Origin: Deltaproteobacteria bacterium
GTDB lineage: Bacteria; Myxococcota_A; Polyangia; GCA-2747355; JADLHG01
Assembly (NCBI GenBank): GCA_020848905.1
Contig: JADLHG010000005.1
Span: forward strand, 253,423 to 317,422
Length of the DNA stretch: 64,000 nt
Direction: 5' to 3'
The notes beneath the pieces were generated by a model. That model saw only the letters and a list, made by a program, of their open reading frames with translations. It was not told the origin of the DNA and ran no database searches. Made by a program: the position numbers and the translations under genes. Shown one piece after another: positions 59,365 through 64,000 of this stretch (position 1 is its first letter; each line of letters starts with the position of its first letter).

Positions 59365-60963
59365 GTGACTGACCTACCGTTCCGTATCATCGCAGGGGCC
59401 CCCGGCCGCAACGCGGCTGCTCTGCAGGGTATCGCCCAGGCGCTGAGCCAGTCGTTCGCCCTGGATCCGCGAACGAGCGTCACCGACCTGGCTCGCGGCA
59501 GCCTGCTCGTCTGTGGCGCGGGGAGCCTGCAGGAGGCACGCGCACGCGCGCAGGTGGTCGTCCGCGCGGGAGCCGATTTCTACATCTTGGATAGCCTGGA
59601 CGTGGTGCTCGCCGAGGGGCTCGCGGGCACATCTGCCCCTGCGGGGCGCGGGAACGCCCCGGCGTCGTCTCCGGCGCACGGCGGCGCGGCCGCGCTGCAG
59701 GCCACGATGCTCGGACAGGGACCTCTCGTTGCGCCCTCGCCGGGGAGAGCCGCCCCGAGACCTCCCGCCGCCATGGCGGAGAACGACGGCGTCTTCCTCG
59801 AGGACTTTGCGCCTCCCCCGCGTGCCCCCGCGGCGAGCCCCCCCGCGCCCTCCGCGTCGCGCGGAGGCGGTGCGCCTCCTCCTCCGACGCCGACCAGCGC
59901 AGCGCCCGCCGCGCGCCCCAAGCGGCTGACGGACCTCCTCGACCCGGACAACTTCGACGAGAGCTCCCTCGTCACGCTCGACGGTGCCGACGGCGGCGGC
60001 GGGTACTCGGTCGGCGAGGCGGCCTTCGCCCCCCCACCGGGAGGACACGGCGGCGGCGGCGATCTCTTCGCGCCTCCCGTGGAAGAGGAGAACCTCGAAT
60101 TGGACATGCCCGCGTCGCGGCGCTCCTTCGGCTACGGCGCCGATCTCAACGCCGCGGCCGAGCAGGCGGTGCACGCCGCGAACGCCGCCGGGCGAACCGA
60201 CACGAGCGGGGCTTTCGCCGTGCGCGGCGCGGCCACTAGCGGTAACTATCCGGCGGTCCCGCAGGCCGGCACCCGCAGCGGCAACTACCCCGCGGCCCAG
60301 CCGGCCGGCGCCCGCAGCGGCAACTATCCCGCGGTCCCGCAGGCCGGCGCCCGCAGCGGTAACTACCCCGCGGTTGCGGGGGGCCCGCTCCGCGCCACCG
60401 GGACGGGACCCGGCGCGGGCGGACTTTCTCCGTCGCGCAGCGGGGAGCACGCCGTCCGCGCGCTCAGCCCGCTCGACCTGGGTCCGTCGGAGGCCGCACC
60501 TGCCGGTGGTGGCCCTGCGCCCATGGGACGCGAGCTGCCCCCGCCCACGAGCCTCGCACCCCTCAAGGCGATCGCCACCGACGCGCGGCGCAAGGCCGCG
60601 ACCACCCCGCCGGCCTCGCGAGCCGCCGTCGCGCGACCGGAGTTCCGCCTCTTCGGCGGGAAGCTGCAGCAGAAGCCCACCCTGCGCCTCGCGCTGGGCT
60701 TCGGCATAGCCCTCCTCGTGGGAGCGCCGATCCCGATCCTCCACGCACGCTCGGTGGTCAGCTCGCGCGTCGAACCCTTGCGCGTCGAGCTCGCCACGGC
60801 GATCGCCCACCGCGACCGGCTGATGCGTCAGCCGAACTACCGAGCCCCCGCCGAGCTCGAGAGCGAGATCTCCTCGGTGAAGCTCCGCTCCGGCGTCCTG
60901 TCGGCGCTGATCTGGGCCGTCGTCGCGTCGCTAGTGGGCCTGGCCTGGTTCCGATTCAGCTGA
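59365..60963 (+). CDS. Protein of unknown function with low-complexity linker and C-terminal membrane helices
   Basis: A 532-residue protein from GTG 59365. The first ~95 residues are a compact alpha/beta domain (I-I-A-G-A-P-G-R-N, L-L-V-C-G-A-G-S, D-F-Y-I-L-D). A long Pro/Ala/Gly region follows, with a S-G-N-Y-P-A-V repeat. Two hydrophobic segments are at the C-terminus (about 440-460 and 510-530). No signal peptide, so the N-domain is likely cytoplasmic. No family recognised. Its end overlaps the convergent tatC by 33 bases. Confidence 0.55.
   Translation: MTDLPFRIIAGAPGRNAAALQGIAQALSQSFALDPRTSVTDLARGSLLVCGAGSLQEARARAQVVVRAGADFYILDSLDVVLAEGLAGTSAPAGRGNAPASSPAHGGAAALQATMLGQGPLVAPSPGRAAPRPPAAMAENDGVFLEDFAPPPRAPAASPPAPSASRGGGAPPPPTPTSAAPAARPKRLTDLLDPDNFDESSLVTLDGADGGGGYSVGEAAFAPPPGGHGGGGDLFAPPVEEENLELDMPASRRSFGYGADLNAAAEQAVHAANAAGRTDTSGAFAVRGAATSGNYPAVPQAGTRSGNYPAAQPAGARSGNYPAVPQAGARSGNYPAVAGGPLRATGTGPGAGGLSPSRSGEHAVRALSPLDLGPSEAAPAGGGPAPMGRELPPPTSLAPLKAIATDARRKAATTPPASRAAVARPEFRLFGGKLQQKPTLRLALGFGIALLVGAPIPILHARSVVSSRVEPLRVELATAIAHRDRLMRQPNYRAPAELESEISSVKLRSGVLSALIWAVVASLVGLAWFRFS
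60238..60375. repeat. 39-bp tandem repeat (3.5 copies)
   Basis: Encodes S-G-N-Y-P-A-V-P-Q-A-G-A-R units in frame within the linker of the preceding protein; codons differ slightly between copies. Confidence 0.75.
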
Positions 60964-61791
60964 CCCGCCCGCGGCGTCTTCGGTCCGTCGGGCGCGACGC
61001 CGCTCCGTCACCAGCGCGAAGAGGATGCTCAGGTTGTAGAGCACGACCAGCGGCACCGACAGGAGCACCTGGCTGATCACGTCCGGCCCCGGCGTGAGCA
61101 CCGCGCCGATGACGAAGGCGATCACGATGAAGTAGCGATTGAAGCGCCAGAGCGCCCGGGCACTCACCAGGCCGGCGAGCGAGAGGAACGCGATCACGAG
61201 CGGCAGCTCGAAGACGACGCCCGAGGCCAGCAGGAGTTTCCAGGTCAGCGAGAAGTACTCGCCCATCATCAAGGTGGGCGTGAGCTCGAAGGTGTGCTTC
61301 ATGGAGACCTTGAGGGTCCCGCCGAGGAGCTCCTCCATCCGCCCCACGTTCTTGCGGGCGAAGCCGAGGAAGAAGCGGAAGGCGTAGGGGAAGAGCACGA
61401 AATAGCCGAAGCAAGCGCCCCCGATGAAGAGCAGACCTGAAGCGGCCGCGAAGGGGACCGCGTAGCGCTTCTCCTTGCGGTACAGGCCCGGGGCGATGAA
61501 CTTCCAGAGCTGGTAGAAGATGAAGGGCGACGCGGCGAAGACGCCGAAGATGAGCGCGAGCTTCATGTAGGTGAAGAACGGCTCGATGGGGTTCGAGAAG
61601 TGCATCTTGGGCGGCCCGAGCCCCGCGTCGGTCCAGGCGCGAATCAGGGGCTGGGCCAGGATCACGAACAGGAAATCCGAGAGCGCGTAGCCCACGCCAG
61701 CCCAGATCACCAACCAGATGGCGCTGTACTTGAGGCGCTTGCGCAGCTCCTCGAGGTGCTGACTGAAGCTCATCACCGCGTCGTCGGACAT
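60931..61791 (-). CDS. tatC: Sec-independent protein translocase subunit TatC
   Basis: A 286-residue inner-membrane protein with six hydrophobic segments, the core of the twin-arginine translocase that recognises R-R signal peptides. Conserved features: S-F-S-Q-H-L-E-E-L-R-K-R at the start, F-x-x-Y-M-K-L-A-L, and the F-E-L-P-L-V motif near residue 190, followed by L-T-P-G-P-D. Longer than E. coli TatC (258) by extensions around helix 3-4 and a charged tail. Ten bases after tatB. Confidence 0.96.
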   Translation of the reverse strand: MSDDAVMSFSQHLEELRKRLKYSAIWLVIWAGVGYALSDFLFVILAQPLIRAWTDAGLGPPKMHFSNPIEPFFTYMKLALIFGVFAASPFIFYQLWKFIAPGLYRKEKRYAVPFAAASGLLFIGGACFGYFVLFPYAFRFFLGFARKNVGRMEELLGGTLKVSMKHTFELTPTLMMGEYFSLTWKLLLASGVVFELPLVIAFLSLAGLVSARALWRFNRYFIVIAFVIGAVLTPGPDVISQVLLSVPLVVLYNLSILFALVTERRRARRTEDAAGGSAESEPGQAH

Positions 61792-61800
61792 GGCGAGCGC

Positions 61801-62322
61801 TCAGGCCTTCGGCGACGGGTCAGCCGCTCGCGCAGGCGAGTCGCCCGGGGCGGCCGAGGGAGGCTCTGCGGCCACGCTGGGCGACGGATAGCGCATCGGC
61901 GGCAGCTCGGCAGCTACAACGGGTGCGGCCGACCCCTCCGACGCCATCGGCGCCTCCGGCGCCTCCGCCCCGTCGAGCTCGAGCGGTCCGCTCTGGAGCA
62001 GCGTGGAGCCCGCGGCATAGGGATCGAGCTCCGGCGGCGGCGCGACGTGCGGCGGCTCGGTGGGCTCGGACCGCGTCTCGCGCTCGAGGTCCTGCTGGAC
62101 CTTGCGGCTCACGTGCATCAGGTCTCCGCGCAGCTCGTCGAGCGGCCGCCGGATCTCCTCGAGCGGCTCCTCGAAGGTGGAGCGGAGGTCGGCCGAGTGA
62201 CGCCGGAGCTCCCGCAGGCCCTTGCCCACCGTCTTCGCCAGCTCGGGAATGCGCTTGGGTCCGAGCGCGAGCAGCGCGACGGCGGCGATCACAGCCATTT
62301 CCCAGGGCGACATCCCGCACAT
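61801..62322 (-). CDS. tatB: Sec-independent translocase subunit TatB (TatA/B family)
   Basis: A 173-residue protein with one N-terminal membrane helix ending A-L-G-P-K-R-I-P-E-L-A-K-T-V-G-K-G-L, the TatA/TatB hinge and amphipathic helix; the Pro in G-P-K and the long charged C-terminal region favour TatB. The tail is Pro/Ala-rich. Two possible starts, ATG 62322 and ATG 62313, differ by three residues. Pairs with tatC; no separate tatA in the window. Confidence 0.9.
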   Translation of the reverse strand: MCGMSPWEMAVIAAVALLALGPKRIPELAKTVGKGLRELRRHSADLRSTFEEPLEEIRRPLDELRGDLMHVSRKVQQDLERETRSEPTEPPHVAPPPELDPYAAGSTLLQSGPLELDGAEAPEAPMASEGSAAPVVAAELPPMRYPSPSVAAEPPSAAPGDSPARAADPSPKA

Positions 62323-62340
62323 GCGACATCCACTCCGGGC

Positions 62341-63330
62341 TCAGTGTAGCCCTCGGTTACCCGGCACGCTACCGCCGGCGCCCCGTAGCCGCAAGGCACG
62401 TCGTAGCCCCCCCGGAAGGCCGAAGGGCGCGTCGGGCTGCGCCCGCAGGTCGTCGAAGCGTGGGCTGGCATAGAGGAGGCGCGCGGCGCGGAGCCAGTAG
62501 GCCCAGAGCGCCGCCTGGGCCACGGCGAGCCCGAGGCTTCCGACGAGCCACACGGCGAGCGAGAGGCTCTCCCGCGGCTCGAGCTGTCGCCAGGCCGCCA
62601 GGTAGGCCCCACCGAGGAGCGTGAGGGTCACGGTGGTGAGCACGAAGAGGAGGAGCCCCCGCAGCGGACAGCGGACGAGCACGCGCGCGGCGAGCCACAG
62701 GGTCCGTCGCGTGACCCGGCGGCCGTCCGTCACGGTCAGAACCCGCGCGAAGAGGCTCCACGCGCCGACGATGGCGAGCCAGAGGAAGGTCGCGAGGACC
62801 TGCAGCGCGGGGAGCACGAGCCAGAGCGTGGCCGCGCTGTAGCCGGCCGGCTCTCCCGAACGCACGAGCTGCGTGAAGACGCGTCGCAGGCCCGCCGCGC
62901 CGAGGAGGAAGGCCAGCGCGGCGAGGAGGAGCAGGCGCAGAAAGGGCCAGAGGTGCGAGAGCCCCTGCTGCATGACCGTGCGATAGACGCGCGGCCGGGA
63001 GTTCGCGGACTCGGGCCCGAGGAGCGCGAGGCCCCCGGCCGTCAGGAGCTGATCCACGAGGAGCGCGCAGAGGAGCCCGACGCCGAGCAGGGCGAGCAGC
63101 GAGGGGGCGATTTCGCCCACGAGCCGGACGAAGGGGAGCGCGGGGAGCGGCCGGACGGCCTCGGTGAAGTAGGGCTGCCGCGCGGGACCTCGGGCGAGAG
63201 AGGAGAAGGCGCCGAGCATCCCCGGCAGGGCGCAGACGAGGAGAAAGCTCGCGCGCAGGAGCACGAGCCGCACCATCCCCGGCGCGGGACGCAGCGCCCG
63301 CCGCAGCGCGCGGTCACTCTCGCGCGTCAT
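62341..63330 (-). CDS. Polytopic membrane protein of unknown function
   Basis: A 329-residue protein with about six hydrophobic segments spread across the length (near residues 20-40, 75-100, 125-145, 160-195, 225-245 and 255-280) and a short basic tail. No motif recognised. It starts at ATG 63330 and ends 18 bases before tatB on the same strand, so it may be cotranscribed with the Tat genes. Confidence 0.6.
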   Translation of the reverse strand: MTRESDRALRRALRPAPGMVRLVLLRASFLLVCALPGMLGAFSSLARGPARQPYFTEAVRPLPALPFVRLVGEIAPSLLALLGVGLLCALLVDQLLTAGGLALLGPESANSRPRVYRTVMQQGLSHLWPFLRLLLLAALAFLLGAAGLRRVFTQLVRSGEPAGYSAATLWLVLPALQVLATFLWLAIVGAWSLFARVLTVTDGRRVTRRTLWLAARVLVRCPLRGLLLFVLTTVTLTLLGGAYLAAWRQLEPRESLSLAVWLVGSLGLAVAQAALWAYWLRAARLLYASPRFDDLRAQPDAPFGLPGGLRRALRLRGAGGSVPGNRGLH

Positions 63331-63366
63331 GCAGGCCACAGATCATGCGTGATGCAACCGTCCGGT

Positions 63367-64000
63367 TCATAGCCACTGGGCGAGCGCTCCCTGAGCCCAG
63401 CTCGCGAGCGTCGCGAGCCAGCCGCCCCAGTCCGCGAGGAAACGCCGCTCGGGACGCAGCGTGCGGCCGTTGTTCTCCGGCTTCACGTCGAGGGCGACGC
63501 GCGCGCGTGGGTCCACGCGCACGTCGGTGAGCGGGGCGGGTCGGACGAAGCGATAGCGGCGCCAGACCGCGCGGCCGTCCCACCGGTCGTGCAGCACCAC
63601 CCCGTCGCCGAAGCGGAGCTCCACCTCAACGGGCAGGTGCTGCCACCCCGGCCCCTCGAGGCGCGCGCTGCTCTCGTAGTAGGCCACGGGCCCCGCGCGG
63701 GGGGACGCGGCGTGCGCCGCCCACGGCTTCACGAGACGCCGCTCGACGCGCCCGACAGCCTCGCCGGTCGGCGCGACCCAGCCCGGGTCCGTCACCTCCA
63801 TCAGAACGCGGCCGTCGGCCTCGCGGGCCGCGGGGTCGAGCCCGCGCTCCGGGTTCGCCACGCCGCTCGCACTCCCGCCGCTCGCGCCCGTGGGCGTCGG
63901 GAGCAGCCCCCGCGGCGTCTCCCAGCGCTCGCTCTCGAGCTCTGCCACGCGGTAGTCCGGAAGCCGCGGCGCGACGAACGCCTCCTCGAGAAAGGCGTGC
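63367..64000 (-). CDS. C-terminal part of a large protein, possibly M1-metallopeptidase-like
   Basis: The frame is open through the right edge of the window (first visible residues H-A-F-L-E-E-A-F-V-A-P), so the gene begins outside. The visible 210 residues are beta-rich with V-E-L-R-F-G-D-G-V-V-L-H-D-R-W-D-G and V-D-P-x-x-x-V-A-L-D-V-x-P-E-N-N, patterns seen at the end of some membrane-linked M1 aminopeptidases. No catalytic motif is inside the window, so this is a weak assignment. A GTG at 63948 is an internal valine, not a start. Confidence 0.45.
   Translation of the reverse strand, partial: HAFLEEAFVAPRLPDYRVAELESERWETPRGLLPTPTGASGGSASGVANPERGLDPAAREADGRVLMEVTDPGWVAPTGEAVGRVERRLVKPWAAHAASPRAGPVAYYESSARLEGPGWQHLPVEVELRFGDGVVLHDRWDGRAVWRRYRFVRPAPLTDVRVDPRARVALDVKPENNGRTLRPERRFLADWGGWLATLASWAQGALAQWL

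Overview
The window is a very GC-rich, densely coded chromosomal segment that looks like Myxococcota (former Deltaproteobacteria). Supporting signs are a secreted protein ending in a MYXO-CTERM-like tail (Gly-Cys-Gly-Cys, membrane segment, Arg cluster), many lipoproteins with Asp/Gly/Ala-rich linkers and cysteine repeats, a zinc-ribbon/Ser-Thr kinase/TPR protein, and many sigma-54-type promoters. The taxonomic call is inference; no rRNA is present.

Layout. 1-7.5 kb: the end of a beta-propeller-like gene, two POT-type MFS transporters, a lipoprotein, a divergent membrane pyrophosphatase and a DedA protein. 7.5-15 kb: a hybrid sensor kinase whose membrane loop carries repeats related to REP arrays that flank a REP-associated tyrosine transposase (RAYT), then a cysteine-rich repeat lipoprotein. 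15-25 kb: an SDR, small secreted proteins, a gluzincin-type lipoprotein, a molybdopterin enzyme and an M64-like metalloprotease with a possible phase-variable start. 25-36.4 kb: genes for all steps from tryptophan through the kynurenine pathway and its meta-cleavage branch (TDO, KynB, KMO, KynU, 3-HAO, ACMSD, semialdehyde dehydrogenase, 2-aminomuconate deaminase), interleaved with a C25-like lipoprotein and two secreted proteins. 36.5-45.8 kb: cysteine-repeat lipoprotein, beta-helix protein, secreted unknowns and an ECF sigma factor fused to an anti-sigma-like zinc finger and membrane anchor. 45.9-54 kb: EamA transporter, GNAT, a decayed ISAs1-like element, secreted unknowns, thioredoxin-like lipoprotein, QueF and PilZ. 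54-64 kb: tRNA-Arg(CCG), PilZ/MshEN pair, Ser/Thr kinase, TatBC and membrane proteins.

Most notable signal: at least eleven 16-bp sites matching the sigma-54 -24/-12 consensus (TGGCAC-N5-TTGCW, GG and GC exactly 10 bp apart), most lying a few tens of bases before the start codon of a gene for a secreted protein or lipoprotein, often with a Shine-Dalgarno just inside the predicted leader. Two of these genes (near 16 kb and 51 kb) are paralogues. This suggests a dispersed sigma-54-controlled secretome of largely unknown proteins.
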